This document shows positions 39,004-50,518 of a stretch of DNA of 64,000 bases, piece by piece; positions within the stretch are counted from its first letter, which is position 1; every line of letters begins with the position of its first letter. Origin of the DNA: Limisphaera sp. GTDB lineage: Bacteria; Verrucomicrobiota; Verrucomicrobiia; Limisphaerales; Limisphaeraceae. The position numbers and the translations under genes are program-made. Below the pieces are notes generated by a model, which made no database searches, was not told where the DNA came from, and saw nothing but the letters and a program-made list of their open reading frames with translations. The stretch lies in assembly GCA_025057755.1 (NCBI GenBank), contig JANWVC010000008.1, forward strand, positions 124,001 through 188,000. The letters run 5' to 3'.

Positions 39004-40437
39004 ATGAACCTCAACCAACCCATTGTCCGTGCCTCTTCAAGAAAATCTTCTGCAAGTGCTGCGAGGAGTGGGGTACATGGAAATAGCGTCAAAAGGTCGA
39101 GCCGAAGGACGTTTTTGCGCCGTTTGGGTGCGGGCTTGGCCGGTGTGGCCGTGCCGCTGATCGTGCCCGCGCGCGTTTTCGGTGGGGCAGGTCAGATGCC
39201 TCCCAGCGAGCGCATTCGTCTGGCGGGTATTGGCGTGGGGGGAATGGGAGCAGTCAACCTTCAGGCATTGGCTCCGTATTGTGAGATTGTGGCATTGTGT
39301 GATGTGGATGAACAGCGTGCGGCGGAGAGTTTTGCCCGATATCCCTCGGCGCGTCGGTTCAAGGACTTTCGGCGTATGTTCGATGAAATGGCAGACCGGT
39401 TTGACGCGGTCATGGTGGCGACGCCCGACCATACTCACGCGGTGGCCAGCATGATGGCGATCCGACACCGGAAACACGTATACTGTGAAAAGCCGTTGGC
39501 ACACTCAGTTGTCGAGATCCGGGCTTTGATGCGGGCAGCGGCTGAGACGGGCGTCGTAACGCAGTTGGGGAATCAGGGCCATTCATTTGATTCGATCCGC
39601 GACTGCGTGGAGTGGATTCAGGCTGGCGCGGTCGGCCGGGTGCATACGGTGTATTGTGGGTGCGAGGCGGTCAATTCCGGCTTGGACCGTTTAGCGGAGG
39701 TTCGTCAGGGGCAGCCAATTCCGCCCACGCTGGACTGGGATTTGTGGTTAGGGCCGGTCCCGTGGCGACCCTATCATTCCGCTTATCTCCCGGGCGCCTG
39801 GCGGGGTTGGACGGCCTTTGGTAGTGGCACGATTGGCGATTGGGTATGCCACGTGGTAGACCCGGTCTTCTGGGCTCTGGACTTGGGCGCTCCCCGAACG
39901 GTTCTTGCGAAAGTTAAAGATTATGATCCACGGACACAAGGAGAGGCCTATCCGAAAGGTGACGTGGTCACCTTCGAATTTCCGGCCCGGGGCGATCGCG
40001 GACCGGTTACTTTGCACTGGTACAGCGGCACAGAAAAGATTCCCCGACCCGAGGGGTTTGACCCGGAGGAACCGGACGTTCGTACCGGGGCCATCGTGGT
40101 GGGAGACCGCGGCATGATGGTGTATGGGTCGCATGGAGCGTCTCACGTACACTTGGTGCCCGACCGGCTGATGAAGGACTTTCAGCGCCCCCCGCGTCGG
40201 TTGCCTCGGGGGTTGGAACACCATCGGGATTGGATTGACGCCATCCGAGGAGGTCGAAAAGCCGGAGCAGATTTTTCTTATGGCGGTCCTCTGACCGAGT
40301 TGGCCATGCTGGGAATTATTGCCATCAGGATGCCGGGCGTGAAGTTGGAATGGGATGCCGCTGCAATGCGCTTCACGAATGTACCTGAGGCAAACCGGTA
40401 TCTGGGAACTCCGTATCGGGAAGGCTGGAGGCTTTAA
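39004..40437 (+). CDS. Gfo/Idh/MocA-family oxidoreductase with Tat-type signal
   Basis: SRRTFLRRLGAGLAGVAVPLIVPARVFG, then RIRLAGIGVGGMGAVNLQAL..IVALCDVDEQRA..DAVMVATPDHTHAVASMMAIRHRKHVYCEKPLAHSVVEIRAL. Confidence 0.93.
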   Translation: MNLNQPIVRASSRKSSASAARSGVHGNSVKRSSRRTFLRRLGAGLAGVAVPLIVPARVFGGAGQMPPSERIRLAGIGVGGMGAVNLQALAPYCEIVALCDVDEQRAAESFARYPSARRFKDFRRMFDEMADRFDAVMVATPDHTHAVASMMAIRHRKHVYCEKPLAHSVVEIRALMRAAAETGVVTQLGNQGHSFDSIRDCVEWIQAGAVGRVHTVYCGCEAVNSGLDRLAEVRQGQPIPPTLDWDLWLGPVPWRPYHSAYLPGAWRGWTAFGSGTIGDWVCHVVDPVFWALDLGAPRTVLAKVKDYDPRTQGEAYPKGDVVTFEFPARGDRGPVTLHWYSGTEKIPRPEGFDPEEPDVRTGAIVVGDRGMMVYGSHGASHVHLVPDRLMKDFQRPPRRLPRGLEHHRDWIDAIRGGRKAGADFSYGGPLTELAMLGIIAIRMPGVKLEWDAAAMRFTNVPEANRYLGTPYREGWRL

Positions 40438-40520
40438 GTCAACGCGGGCCCAAAAAGGGCCCCGGCTGCATGGGAATGGTCCGGCTGCGCGGAGGGCCGA
40501 AATCGCGGCCAGGATGCTGA

Positions 40521-41189
40521 ATGGACGGCCGGACTGGATTTGCGGCTGCGATTTGGTATGGTTGGCTCATGCTGGGCGAGGGCTTGGCCAAGGGCTTGTG
40601 GGTCACAGCGCGCAACTTTATTGGAAGTTACCTATCTGAAGAGCGCCTGGTGACGGTCCAATATCCGGAGGAGCGCCGGTCGCTGCCGGAGGCCACGCGA
40701 TCTTTCCCGTTTTTGGTATACGATGGCGATGACCCGGTGACGGGTCTGCGTTGCGTGGCGTGCAAGATTTGTGAGGCCGAATGTCCTCCTCAGTGCATTT
40801 ACATCGTCAAGGACAAGGTAAAGAAGCCTGATGCGACGGGAAAATTGCAGAACCAGCCGTTGATTTTTGACATCGACATTTCGGTCTGCATGAGTTGTCA
40901 AATTTGTGTGGAAGTGTGCCCATTCGATGCGATTAAAATGGATGTTGCGTACGAATGGAGCACGCTTGACCGATTCGAAGGCTTGTTGCTGCATAAGGAA
41001 CAATTAAGCAAGCCGAATAGTTATTATCACAAGATTCATCCGGCGGAGGCTGCTGAAGTGGATGCGCGTTTGGCGGCCGCTCGGGCGCGTGCGGCTGCGA
41101 AGAGTTCCGGCTCATCTGCGCGTCCGGTGGGAGTTGGGGCTGCAACACCAGGAAGTGCGGCGGCAAGACCCGGGGCAGCGACCGAGTAG
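40521..41189 (+). CDS. nuoI: NADH-quinone oxidoreductase subunit I
   Basis: Two 4Fe-4S motifs CVACKICEAECPPQCIYI and CMSCQICVEVCPFDAIKMD. Confidence 0.9.
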   Translation: MDGRTGFAAAIWYGWLMLGEGLAKGLWVTARNFIGSYLSEERLVTVQYPEERRSLPEATRSFPFLVYDGDDPVTGLRCVACKICEAECPPQCIYIVKDKVKKPDATGKLQNQPLIFDIDISVCMSCQICVEVCPFDAIKMDVAYEWSTLDRFEGLLLHKEQLSKPNSYYHKIHPAEAAEVDARLAAARARAAAKSSGSSARPVGVGAATPGSAAARPGAATE

Positions 41190-41198
41190 GAGGCATCC

Positions 41199-42398
41199 AT
41201 GCTCGAATCCCTCCCGCTGGTGCTGAAGGACCTTCTGCAGCGTGCTGTGATGACGTTCCTGCCGGGATGGGCGGAATCTTGGGTATCGGCTTTGATCTCG
41301 GCTGGGGCCATTGTGGCGATCTTTGGTTTGTTGTTCGGGATTGTGACCGTTTTGGAGCGAAAGGGCCTGGCTCGGATGCAGAACCGATATGGTCCGAACC
41401 GGGTGGGCATTCCTCTAACTTCGATTCGCATGGCCGGATTCGGGCAATTTCTTGCGGATGGGATCAAAGCGTTGACCAAGGAGGATTTAGTTCCGAGCCG
41501 GGCCGATCGGGTTGTGCATTTCCTGGCGCCAGTGGTGATGGTGATCCCTGCGGTTTTGGCCTTGGCGGTGATTCCCTTTGGCCGCAGCCATGTCGCCGTG
41601 GAGCTCGAGGCAGGGTTGCTGTTTTTCTTCGCAGTGGGGTCGGCGACGGAATTGGCCGTATTCATGGCGGGTTGGTCTAGTCGGAACAAGTATTCGTTGT
41701 TGGGCGCGATGCGTGCGATTGCCCAAATGTTGAGTTATGAGGTCCCCCTTGTGTTGGCAGTGGTACCCGTGGTGATGGCGGCAGGTTCGTTGTCTTTGGT
41801 ACGAATGGTTGAGGCGCAGGCGGCAGCGGGGTCTGGATGGATGGGTTGGTATGTGGCCACACCTTGGGGTTTAGTGGGTTTCATCCTTTTTTTGGCGGCG
41901 GCTTTGGCTGAGGCCAATCGGTCGCCGTTTGACCTTCCTGAGGGCGAGTCTGAGATTGTGGCTGGCTATTTTATTGAATATTCAGGGTTTAAGTTCGCTC
42001 TCTTTTTCTTGGGCGAGTACCTAGGTTTGTTTGCTGCCTTGTCCCTGGCGGTGACATTGTTTTTGGGCGGGTGGCTTCCGCCGGCGGCGGCCTTGGCGTG
42101 GCTACCTTCGTGGTTTTGGTTTTTTCTGAAGCTGCTGTTGCTGATTGGCCTGGCCATCTGGATTCGCGGATCATGGCCGCGCTTGAGGGTGGATCAGTTG
42201 ATGGGTTTGGCTTGGAAGTTCATGCTACCCCTGACCCTTACGAATCTGGTGGGGTTTGTCCTGTGGTGGCATGTCCCGAGTGGATGGTTGCGTTGGATCG
42301 TCTGCGGGGGGCTCGTATGGATCACTTATTTTGGGTTAGCTCATTCGCTATTGGCGAGCCGGGGTTGGGCCCCGCGTCATTACCGTCTGGTAGAGTGA
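41199..42398 (+). CDS. nuoH: NADH-quinone oxidoreductase subunit H
   Basis: TVLERKGLARMQNRYGPNRVGI..ADGIKALTKEDLVP..AEANRSPFDLPEGESEIVAGYFIEYSGFKFALFFLGEY. Confidence 0.95.
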   Translation: MLESLPLVLKDLLQRAVMTFLPGWAESWVSALISAGAIVAIFGLLFGIVTVLERKGLARMQNRYGPNRVGIPLTSIRMAGFGQFLADGIKALTKEDLVPSRADRVVHFLAPVVMVIPAVLALAVIPFGRSHVAVELEAGLLFFFAVGSATELAVFMAGWSSRNKYSLLGAMRAIAQMLSYEVPLVLAVVPVVMAAGSLSLVRMVEAQAAAGSGWMGWYVATPWGLVGFILFLAAALAEANRSPFDLPEGESEIVAGYFIEYSGFKFALFFLGEYLGLFAALSLAVTLFLGGWLPPAAALAWLPSWFWFFLKLLLLIGLAIWIRGSWPRLRVDQLMGLAWKFMLPLTLTNLVGFVLWWHVPSGWLRWIVCGGLVWITYFGLAHSLLASRGWAPRHYRLVE

Positions 42399-42486
42399 AA
42401 GTCTCGATCGTCTTGGAGGGATTTGGTTTTACGGAAAGACCGAATTGCAGGAAGGCCTCCGCGTCTTGCTTCTTGAGCGCTCCCAA

Positions 42487-43719
42487 TCAAATGGCGTCGC
42501 GTTCAAAGGCGAGGGGTGGGTTGGCATTAGGGATTTGCAACGATTGAGGCGTGACCTCGACCGGCCACTCCAGATCCTGCCCTTCATGGCGGAACTGCAG
42601 GATGTACTGCCCGTTTTCAAAGCGCCAGCGACCGGTCAAGTTCCGATGCTCCGTACCGGGCCCGCTTTCACCCGGCCGGGGAGAACGGGTGAGGGGGTAT
42701 TGCTTGAGGGCTGCATAACCGGAGGGAGCCGCCACCAAGGAGGTGTTCAGGAAGATGCTCGATAAATGTTTACGGGCTTCTCGCATTTGCAAGGCTGTCA
42801 TGCGCGGATTGGCCTTGCGGTAGAGTTGAAAGGCAGTTCGAAAATCAAAGGCCCATACGCCGAGAATGGGTTCGCGATCATATTTGGCGGAGTGCCCGGT
42901 TTCGAGGTAGCCTGTTAGATCCGATAGGTCGGGTTCTAATGCTGTCCAAAGTTCGCGGAGCAGGTCATGATTATTCAGGAGTGCGTCGAGGGCGGGGTGA
43001 GCCATGAGCTCATGCACTGAGGATCGAGCCTGCCGGAGTTGGGACCATGAGGCATCTTGGGAGAACGCTCGGAATTCGTCCCGTTCGAAAAGCTCGAGCA
43101 GCCCCGGGTATCGGACCAACCTAGGCTCCAACATGGGATTTTGATAGATCAGGCCGACGAAATCTGCAGCATCGTAGTAGGCTTTTGGCAACGGATCGAG
43201 TGCGCAGGCCGCCCGGTGCAAGCGGCTTGCATCCAAGTCGCGGGCGAGTCGATTGAACCAACGCAAGGCCCACCGATCATTTTCTCCACTGGATACTTGA
43301 GTGGTCCAGTAACCAGCCGTGTAGATCCCGAGGCATACCAACAGGCTGTAAAGGAATCCGTTTACGAGTCCGAGGCAGGCGCCCAAGCGCGCATTCAGGC
43401 GTTCAAACAAGATTCGCTTCAAGTCAACGACGTGGTACTTATAATGCACGTCCACTTTCCGATGCACCTGAAAGGCCATTACTTTGAACATCCCGTTGAT
43501 GAGCCAAAACACCAATATAGGTGGCAATAGGGCTGTCAAAAGGGGATGTTCGAGTCCAAGCCAACTCAGCGCGGGCTTTAGCCAGGGACTTAGGGGTAGA
43601 GCCAGGCACAAGCCGACCAAAATCCCGACCAGAGAAAACCCTACTCGCACGGCTCCTTGCCGATAGCCCAATGCAGCCACGCTGGTTAGCAATCCAAGGA
43701 CCAATATCCAGATCGTCAT
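42487..43719 (-). CDS. CvpA-family-like membrane protein with soluble C-terminal region
   Basis: N-terminal TM segments (IWILVLGLLTSVAALGYRQGAVRVGFSLVGILVGLCLALPL..) of CvpA type, then a long soluble part. Confidence 0.6.
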   Translation of the reverse strand: MTIWILVLGLLTSVAALGYRQGAVRVGFSLVGILVGLCLALPLSPWLKPALSWLGLEHPLLTALLPPILVFWLINGMFKVMAFQVHRKVDVHYKYHVVDLKRILFERLNARLGACLGLVNGFLYSLLVCLGIYTAGYWTTQVSSGENDRWALRWFNRLARDLDASRLHRAACALDPLPKAYYDAADFVGLIYQNPMLEPRLVRYPGLLELFERDEFRAFSQDASWSQLRQARSSVHELMAHPALDALLNNHDLLRELWTALEPDLSDLTGYLETGHSAKYDREPILGVWAFDFRTAFQLYRKANPRMTALQMREARKHLSSIFLNTSLVAAPSGYAALKQYPLTRSPRPGESGPGTEHRNLTGRWRFENGQYILQFRHEGQDLEWPVEVTPQSLQIPNANPPLAFERDAI

Positions 43720-44271
43720 GGCTCGAACATTATGAGGACTAAGGCCCGAGGCGCACGCGGAAAATCCAGCGGTGCCGAGCGCCCCGTGGAGGAAATCTTA
43801 AGTCATTCGTTGTGAAGGCGCATGGTGCTTCGGGAGCCATTTCATGCAAAGAAGAGGCCCCAAAACGCTCGAAGCTGGTTCGACACGCGGGATGAAGTCA
43901 GGAGGAAAGTTTCAATGTCCCTTGCTGACTGCTTAGCTGAGAGCGAAGCCGTTCGAGGTGCAAGCCATGAGTCCTGGCTCGCCTGCTTGGTTATTCATTT
44001 TTTAGCGAATAGGAAAGTGAGCCGCGCAGACGAATGGCGCGGTAGCGGAATTCGTCAACTGCATCGAGAACCGATCCTGCGCAAGGGCGGCTCTGGCATG
44101 ATGAAGCGACAGTCGGTTCTGGCCGCCGTTCGGTGTCTTTTCCGAAGTGCTTTATTCGCAGCCAAGTTAACAGGCCTAGCCTTACGGGCAGGAGGATAAT
44201 TCTTTCTGCCAGCTTTCGGTCGGTCTTTCTTTTTCAATGGCTTTCTCTTGCTGAGGGATCCGGGAAACCGT

Positions 44272-44982
44272 TCAACCATTGTAGCGACCGAGCATGCCCA
44301 TGCGCGCCTTGTGGGCTAGTCGATCGGCGCGGTGTGTGGGCTCGGGCAGACGGTGGGTATAGCTGCAGGCGAGCACCAGTTCGATGGCCGAGGCAAGATC
44401 ACATTTATGGCCTGCACTTACGAATATGGGTTTGGCCCCTGTCCGGGTGCGGAGTGCAGCCCCGACAATGTGGCCTTCATGGATGAGGGGGGTGAAAGAT
44501 CCTTTTTGAGATCCGGGATCCGTTGCATCACCAACGAGTCGGCTTTTAGCGCACCCCACCGACGGAAGGTCGCACAGGAGGCCCAGGTGGCAGGCCAGCC
44601 CAAATTTGCGCGGATGCGCCAATCCTTGACCGTCGCATAGCAGCAGGTCCGGCGACAATCGGAGGCGGCCCAAAGCTGCCAGCAGGGCCGGTGCCTCTCG
44701 GAATGACAGAAGACCGGGGACATAGGGGAAAGCAAGAGGCGACCAGGCCACGGCCTCTTCCAATACGCTTCCGGTGTCGAGATCCCACAGGACCACCGCA
44801 CCTACCATCCGGGTTCCGTCCCGACTTAGAGCAGCGTCCAACCCTGCGATGCGGCGGGGGCGCCCCTTTAGCGGTTCAATTTGGACCCGCTGGGCCAGTG
44901 TGGCTTGAAGGGTGCGGGCCTCTTGTGGCGTCAAGCGCCAGGAGTGCAGGGGCGTCGGTAATTTCATGTTGATCTCGTCCAA
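44272..44982 (-). CDS. nfi: Endonuclease V
   Basis: RRIAGLDAALS..AVVLWDLDTGSVLE..YVPGLLSFREAPALLAAL..PDLLLCDGQGLAHPRKFGLACHLGLLCDLPSVGCAKSRLVG..PIFVSAGHKCDLASAIELVLAC. Confidence 0.93.
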   Translation of the reverse strand: MDEINMKLPTPLHSWRLTPQEARTLQATLAQRVQIEPLKGRPRRIAGLDAALSRDGTRMVGAVVLWDLDTGSVLEEAVAWSPLAFPYVPGLLSFREAPALLAALGRLRLSPDLLLCDGQGLAHPRKFGLACHLGLLCDLPSVGCAKSRLVGDATDPGSQKGSFTPLIHEGHIVGAALRTRTGAKPIFVSAGHKCDLASAIELVLACSYTHRLPEPTHRADRLAHKARMGMLGRYNG

Positions 44983-45373
44983 CGTACCCCGGGCTGGATT
45001 TGACCGCGGGCCTTCACCAGTTCGGTTGGTTGCAACCAGTCAGCTTTTTGCTGAGATCTCTGTTTGGCGCGGGCCAGCGTGCTCATGCAGCCGCCGGGGG
45101 CACCGGTTCTTGGTGTGCTTCACTATTGACCGGGACTGAACGGTTGAATCAAGCAGGATCCATGTGGATCGATAAAGGGGGCTGAGCGACTTCAGCTTCT
45201 TGTTGGAATGACTGAGGCATTAGGATCGCCCAGGGATCGCTCTAGCGGCCGGCCTTTGTCTGTATTTGAGGGTATAGGGTCATGCAACTGGATCCAAGGA
45301 CAGCGCGAACCGGCTTGTGTCGGGCGAGGTCCCCTCGTAATGTTCGGTCGGGAACCGAGTCTGAGGTGCGTTT

Positions 45374-46684
45374 ATGTCATCTTATACTTCCAGACAATCG
45401 TATCATGGGAGCAATGTCTTGGCCGTAGTGTTGGGGGGTGGCCAGGGCACGCGCCTGTTTCCATTGACCAAGTATCGGGCCAAGCCTGCGGTTCCTTTGG
45501 CAGGCAAGTATCGGATTGTGGACATTCCGATTTCCAACTGCATCAACTCGGGAATTCGCCGGATTTACGTGCTGACGCAGTTTAATTCCACCTCGCTGCA
45601 CCGCCATTTGTCACAGACCTACAAGTTCGACCAGTTTTCCGCAGGCTTTGTGGAGGTTTTGGCCGCGCAACAAACACTGACAGACAGTTCGTGGTATCAG
45701 GGTACGGCCGACGCAGTGCGGAAAAACTTGGTGCACTTCATGAATCACGAGTGGGACTACCTCTTGATTCTCAGCGGCGATCAGTTGTATCGAATGGATT
45801 TCCGGGAACTGCTGAATCATCACATTGAGTCCCATGCTGATGTGACTCTCGGTGTAGTGGCTGTGCCGAAAGAGGAGTCTTTTCACTTCGGGGTGTTGCA
45901 AGTGACGGAGGATTGGCGGATCCATCGGTTTGTCGAGAAGCCCAAAGATCCTGCCGTGCAGGATTCTTTGAAGTTGGACCGGGCATGGCAGGAACGGCTA
46001 GGGTTGCAGCAGCCGGGCGAGGTTGTGCTGGCATCGATGGGGATCTACGTGTTTAATCGCGACATGATCCGTCGGGCATTGGATAATGCCCTGGTCGATT
46101 TTGGTAAAGAGGTCATCCCTGCCATGATCAGCCAGTGCCGGGTTTATGCCTTTTTGCACAGGGGTTATTGGGAGGACATTGGAACCATTCGGGCTTTCTT
46201 TGAGGCCAACTTGGACCTGACCACCGAATTGCCGCGATTCAACTTTTTCGACATGACGGCTCCGATCTTCAGCCGCCCCCGTTTTCTGCCGGCTTCCAAG
46301 CTGAACAGCGCCCATGTGGATCATGCGGTTGTGGCAGACGGTTGCATCATCGATCACTCTCGGATTTCCCACAGTGTCGTCGGTATGCGTAGCATTATTG
46401 CGGAGGGCTGCGAGTTGCGTCGGGTGGTGTTGCTGGGTTGCGATTATTACGAATCAGCTGAGTCCGTTCGTGCCCACGAACAGTCGGGTCTGCCGCGGAT
46501 TGGGATCGGTAGGAATACGCGTATTGAGAACGCGATTATTGATAAAAATGCCCGGATTGGAGAAAATGTGGTCGTCTCCCCAGCTGGTAAACCGATGAAC
46601 TTCGATCATGAGCTTTACTACATCCGGGATGGCATTGTGGTGATACCCAAAGACGCTGTGATCCCGCATGGCACGGTCATTTGA
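45374..46684 (+). CDS. glgC: Glucose-1-phosphate adenylyltransferase
   Basis: [97 protein letters not shown]. Confidence 0.96.
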   Translation: MSSYTSRQSYHGSNVLAVVLGGGQGTRLFPLTKYRAKPAVPLAGKYRIVDIPISNCINSGIRRIYVLTQFNSTSLHRHLSQTYKFDQFSAGFVEVLAAQQTLTDSSWYQGTADAVRKNLVHFMNHEWDYLLILSGDQLYRMDFRELLNHHIESHADVTLGVVAVPKEESFHFGVLQVTEDWRIHRFVEKPKDPAVQDSLKLDRAWQERLGLQQPGEVVLASMGIYVFNRDMIRRALDNALVDFGKEVIPAMISQCRVYAFLHRGYWEDIGTIRAFFEANLDLTTELPRFNFFDMTAPIFSRPRFLPASKLNSAHVDHAVVADGCIIDHSRISHSVVGMRSIIAEGCELRRVVLLGCDYYESAESVRAHEQSGLPRIGIGRNTRIENAIIDKNARIGENVVVSPAGKPMNFDHELYYIRDGIVVIPKDAVIPHGTVI

Positions 46685-47834
46685 GCGGCCCAGTTTGGCT
46701 AGATGGCGGGCGATGGACTCGGACCTCGACCGTAGCTGTGGCTGCACTGGTTCGGGCTGACGGCTCTCTCCGGTTTAGGACATTCGCCAAATCTGCCAGA
46801 AACGCGTCCACGTCTTCCGGAGTGGTATCCCAGCTACACATCAATCTGGATTCACCGGGCGAGACAACTCCGGTGTAGAAATGCCAGCCCATTTGGTGCA
46901 TTTGTTCCGCCACGCCGTCGGGGAAACGGACAAAGACGGCATTTGACTCGACCGGGTGACAGATTGCAACCCCTGGCAGGCTCTTCAGGCCTTCGGCCAG
47001 TCGCTGCGCCATCGCATTGCTATGTCGGGCATTGCGTAGCCAGGTATCGTTCTTTAAGAGCCCCAACCAGGGGGCAGACAAAAAACGCATTTTGGAGGCC
47101 AGTTGCCCGCCCTGCTTGCAGCGATAATCGAATTCCTGGGCTACGCGGCGGTCAAAAAACACGACTGCTTCTCCGACTGCCAACCCGTTTTTCGTGCCGC
47201 CAAAGCAAAGGACGTCCACGCCCAGTTTCCACGTGATGTCTGCCGGACGCACTCCCAGATGCGCCACTGCATTGGCGAAGCGTGCCCCGTCCATGTGGAT
47301 GCGAAGCCCGTGACGCCGGGCCGTTTCACAGAGTTGTTCGAGTTCCCGGACACTGTAGGCGGTGCCCAGCTCGGTGACCTGGGTCAAACTCAGCGCGCGC
47401 GGTTTTGGATAATGAATATCGGCCCGGCGCGACACGGCCCATTGGACCGCTTCCGGCAACACCTTGCCGTGCGGACCGGGCAGCAGAAGGATCTTGCTTC
47501 CGTTGGCGAAAAACTCCGGCGCACCACATTCGGAGGTCTCCACATGGGCCAATTCATGGCAGAGGATGCTGTGGTATGGTTGACAAAGCGTGGCCAGCGC
47601 CAGCGAATTGGCAGAGGTGCCGTTGAACACAAAAAAGACCTCGCAATCGGTTTCGAACAGTTCCCGAAGACGATCCGAGACGAGCGCTGTCCAACGGTCC
47701 TCCCCGTAACTAGGTTCATGCCCCTGATTTGCATGGGCCATGGCTTCCCAAGCTTCCGGGCAAACGCCGGCGTAGTTGTCGCTGGCGAATTGACGAAAAC
47801 GCCTCGGATGGCTTTCGAGCTGTTGATTCGTCAT
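46677..47834 (-). CDS. ltaE: Low-specificity L-threonine aldolase / beta-eliminating lyase family
   Basis: [89 protein letters not shown]. Confidence 0.9.
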   Translation of the reverse strand: MTNQQLESHPRRFRQFASDNYAGVCPEAWEAMAHANQGHEPSYGEDRWTALVSDRLRELFETDCEVFFVFNGTSANSLALATLCQPYHSILCHELAHVETSECGAPEFFANGSKILLLPGPHGKVLPEAVQWAVSRRADIHYPKPRALSLTQVTELGTAYSVRELEQLCETARRHGLRIHMDGARFANAVAHLGVRPADITWKLGVDVLCFGGTKNGLAVGEAVVFFDRRVAQEFDYRCKQGGQLASKMRFLSAPWLGLLKNDTWLRNARHSNAMAQRLAEGLKSLPGVAICHPVESNAVFVRFPDGVAEQMHQMGWHFYTGVVSPGESRLMCSWDTTPEDVDAFLADLANVLNRREPSARTSAATATVEVRVHRPPSSQTGPLK

Positions 47835-48108
47835 AGGGCGGGTTTTAACCGGACGAATGCGCAGAGGAACAGTCGGGTTGCATCGAGGTGTTGCGGGAAG
47901 GCCTTCAGGAAAAGCAAATTAAGTGGATTTGGCTTTTCTCGTGGGCGCCGATTCGGCGCTGAACGGCGTTTCAGCTCGCAGGAGCGCCTGAATGGCTTGG
48001 CCCGGGTCGGCCTTGCGGCCGGCAAGTTCCGCTCCACCGGACTTTTCCTGCTTAGCCGTCGCAGCCTTGCACGGCACGCGTGCGAGGCTTGGGCAGCTTT
48101 GAGCGTGG

Positions 48109-48408
48109 TTAACTAGCGTTGGGAGTAGAAGGAGTGTTTCCTGGCGATGTCGAAGGAGCCGGCCAGACGAGACGGGCTTGTCGGAGCATGTGGTAAATGT
48201 GATCCTTCAGCTTGGCCCGGCGCATCTTGAGCTCTTCCAACTCCTGATCTGTTGCGTAGTCAATCTCTTCCTCAATCCGGTAAACTGCGTCATCGAGACG
48301 ATGGTATTCGTCGTACATTTTTCGGAAGTGCTCGTCACTACCCTTCAGGTAGCGGATGGTGTCGCGGTATTCCGGGAACTCCTTGAGGATCGGATGGTGC
48401 AGGTCCAT
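48109..48408 (-). CDS. DUF465/YdcH-family protein
   Basis: [64 protein letters not shown]. Confidence 0.85.
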   Translation of the reverse strand: MDLHHPILKEFPEYRDTIRYLKGSDEHFRKMYDEYHRLDDAVYRIEEEIDYATDQELEELKMRRAKLKDHIYHMLRQARLVWPAPSTSPGNTPSTPNAS

Positions 48409-48839
48409 GGTACATCATCTCCGCTGCGGACCGAACGTTTGAGTGTATGTTACGCCGTTTTTACATTAAGACAAGCCGCATGCTAGGAGGTTCAATCAGT
48501 AAGTTTTCTTTTTCATTTTTGCCGCATGGGACCGCGGATCCGGCATTTGATCTGCTGGTTGCGGCCTTGTTGATACAGATCTTTCGGAATGGCTCCCGGT
48601 GGTTTTCCGGCGGTGGCACCCCAAGAAGCGTTTGGCAGGCGCAGTGGCCTAACACTGGATGGTTTGGGTGGGGCGGTGGATTTCCGAGCGCGGGTTTAAT
48701 ACGAGCACGCCAGCCAGTAGCCGGCTTGGAAGTCAGGATTGGTGGGTCTTTTGGATGCACGGAAAGATCTGCCATGGTTGGACCGTGCCGTTTTTACTCT
48801 TGGATTGCCGGGAAAGCTTGTATGGCCTTGAATGGAGTC

Positions 48840-49670
48840 ATGTTGGCGAAACGAGTCATACCGTGCCTCGATGTGCACAACGGTCAGGTGACACGCGGGG
48901 TTCGGTTTGGTCGGGCCGAAGCAGGCGAGTTGCGCGAGGTGGGCGATCCGGTCCAGCTGGCCTTGCGGTACAATGAACAGGGTGCGGATGAGATGGTGTT
49001 TTACGACATTACCGCCAGTGCTGAGGGTCGGGCTGCCATGGTGGAAGTCATTGAGCGCACGGCAGACCAGTGTTTCATGCCTCTGACGGTGGGGGGTGGC
49101 ATTCGCACGGTGGAAGATATGCAAATGATGCTGCGGGCCGGTGCGGATAAGGTCAGCATCAACACGGCGGCATTGGCGAACCCAGATTTGATCCGGGCCG
49201 GAGCGGAGAAATTTGGGAGTCAATGCATTGTGGTTTCCATCGACTGCAAGCGGGTGGGCCCGGATCGGTGGCAGGTCTTCTCTCATGGCGGTCGCCAACC
49301 GACCCCATGGGAGACTGTTGCGTGGGCCTGCGAGGCTGTCCGATTGGGGGCCGGCGAGATTGTGTTGAATAGTATCGATGCAGACGGCACACGGGCAGGT
49401 TACGATCTCGAAATCACGCGTCGAGTGAGTGAGGCTGTGGGAGTGCCCGTTGTTGCCAGCGGGGGAGCGGGTTCTTTGGAGCATTTGGCGCAGGTCTTGG
49501 TAGAAGGTCGGGCGGATGCTGTCCTGGCCGCCAGCATTTTCCACTACGGGGACTATACAGTGGAACAGGTCAAACGGTTTCTTGCAGCGCGGGGGATTCC
49601 GGTTCGACTGGAGCCTGACACGCTCGTTCTTGACGGTTCATGGAGGCGCTCGGAGACCCGGCGTGCCTGA
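48840..49670 (+). CDS. hisF: Imidazole glycerol phosphate synthase subunit HisF
   Basis: [110 protein letters not shown]. Confidence 0.96.
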   Translation: MLAKRVIPCLDVHNGQVTRGVRFGRAEAGELREVGDPVQLALRYNEQGADEMVFYDITASAEGRAAMVEVIERTADQCFMPLTVGGGIRTVEDMQMMLRAGADKVSINTAALANPDLIRAGAEKFGSQCIVVSIDCKRVGPDRWQVFSHGGRQPTPWETVAWACEAVRLGAGEIVLNSIDADGTRAGYDLEITRRVSEAVGVPVVASGGAGSLEHLAQVLVEGRADAVLAASIFHYGDYTVEQVKRFLAARGIPVRLEPDTLVLDGSWRRSETRRA

Positions 49671-49719
49671 CCCGCTCGATGTGCGGTCGGCTGCCATTGC
49701 AATGGACCCGTGCCGGCGG

Positions 49720-50412
49720 TCAAAGCAACCTATTCCGAGGTTGAATCCTCACGGGATTTCCAACTGCCACGTGGTGTGGAGGTACATCACGGGTCACAAC
49801 AGCGCCGGCACCGATGACCGCGCCGTCTCCGATGGTGACGCCCTTGAGGATAATGGCCCGTGCTCCCACAAACACGTTTCGGCCCAAGGTGACCGGTTGC
49901 GCATGTTCCGGCCCGGCTAGAGTCCAGATGCCCTCCGAATTTGCCACGTGAAAGTCTGTGTCGAAGATCATGGCTTCCGCTCCGATCAGCGTGCCTTCGC
50001 CTACTACGATGGATCGAGCCGCGCACAGGACGGCTGCGCTCAGACCACTCCGGGGCCCGAGCCAGATTTCGGCGCCTGGGAAGAGCGTGCGGATTGTGGC
50101 TGGTCGGCTGCAACCCAGTGGATTGCTGCGAAGGGAACTGTTCAAACAGACGCCTTCGCCCAGCACAATGCGCGAACCCGGGGCGCGAGCCAAACAGGGC
50201 CGGCCCCGGAAAGACACTCGAGGGCTTAGTTCAATGCCTCGAAATCTGGCCTCTTGCTTCCAGATACATTCGCCGATCCACCAGCCGGCCTTTTGTAGAA
50301 TCCTTGCCAGAGGTCGGAAGATCCAGCCACCCATAGCTTCATTCTTCGGCCCCGGAGTTTTAGGGCAAGTAGGGAGCGTTGCTTCCCGCATGGTTTTACT
50401 CATCCAGTTCAA
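49720..50412 (-). CDS. Left-handed beta-helix (hexapeptide) acyltransferase
   Basis: ILGEGVCLNSSLRSNPLGCSRPATIRTLFPGAEIWLGPRSGLSAAVLCAARSIVVGEGTLIGAEAMIFDTDFH..LGRNVFVGARAIILKGVTIGDGAVIGAGAVVTRDVPPHHVAVGNP. Confidence 0.9.
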   Translation of the reverse strand: MNWMSKTMREATLPTCPKTPGPKNEAMGGWIFRPLARILQKAGWWIGECIWKQEARFRGIELSPRVSFRGRPCLARAPGSRIVLGEGVCLNSSLRSNPLGCSRPATIRTLFPGAEIWLGPRSGLSAAVLCAARSIVVGEGTLIGAEAMIFDTDFHVANSEGIWTLAGPEHAQPVTLGRNVFVGARAIILKGVTIGDGAVIGAGAVVTRDVPPHHVAVGNPVRIQPRNRLL

Positions 50413-50518
50413 GCGCTGTCAGGTGCGCTGTTGTGTTCGATCCATGAGAGCCCATGCAGAGCGCTGCGGCAGAAGGTCCAAGCGGCTGCTGCATCAAACA
50501 ACCGCTGAATCCGATGTG

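Noticed and set aside
44055-44279. Basic 74-aa minus-strand ORF near nfi
   Set aside because: Lys/Arg-rich, no recognisable family, overlaps spurious ORFs; not supportable alone.
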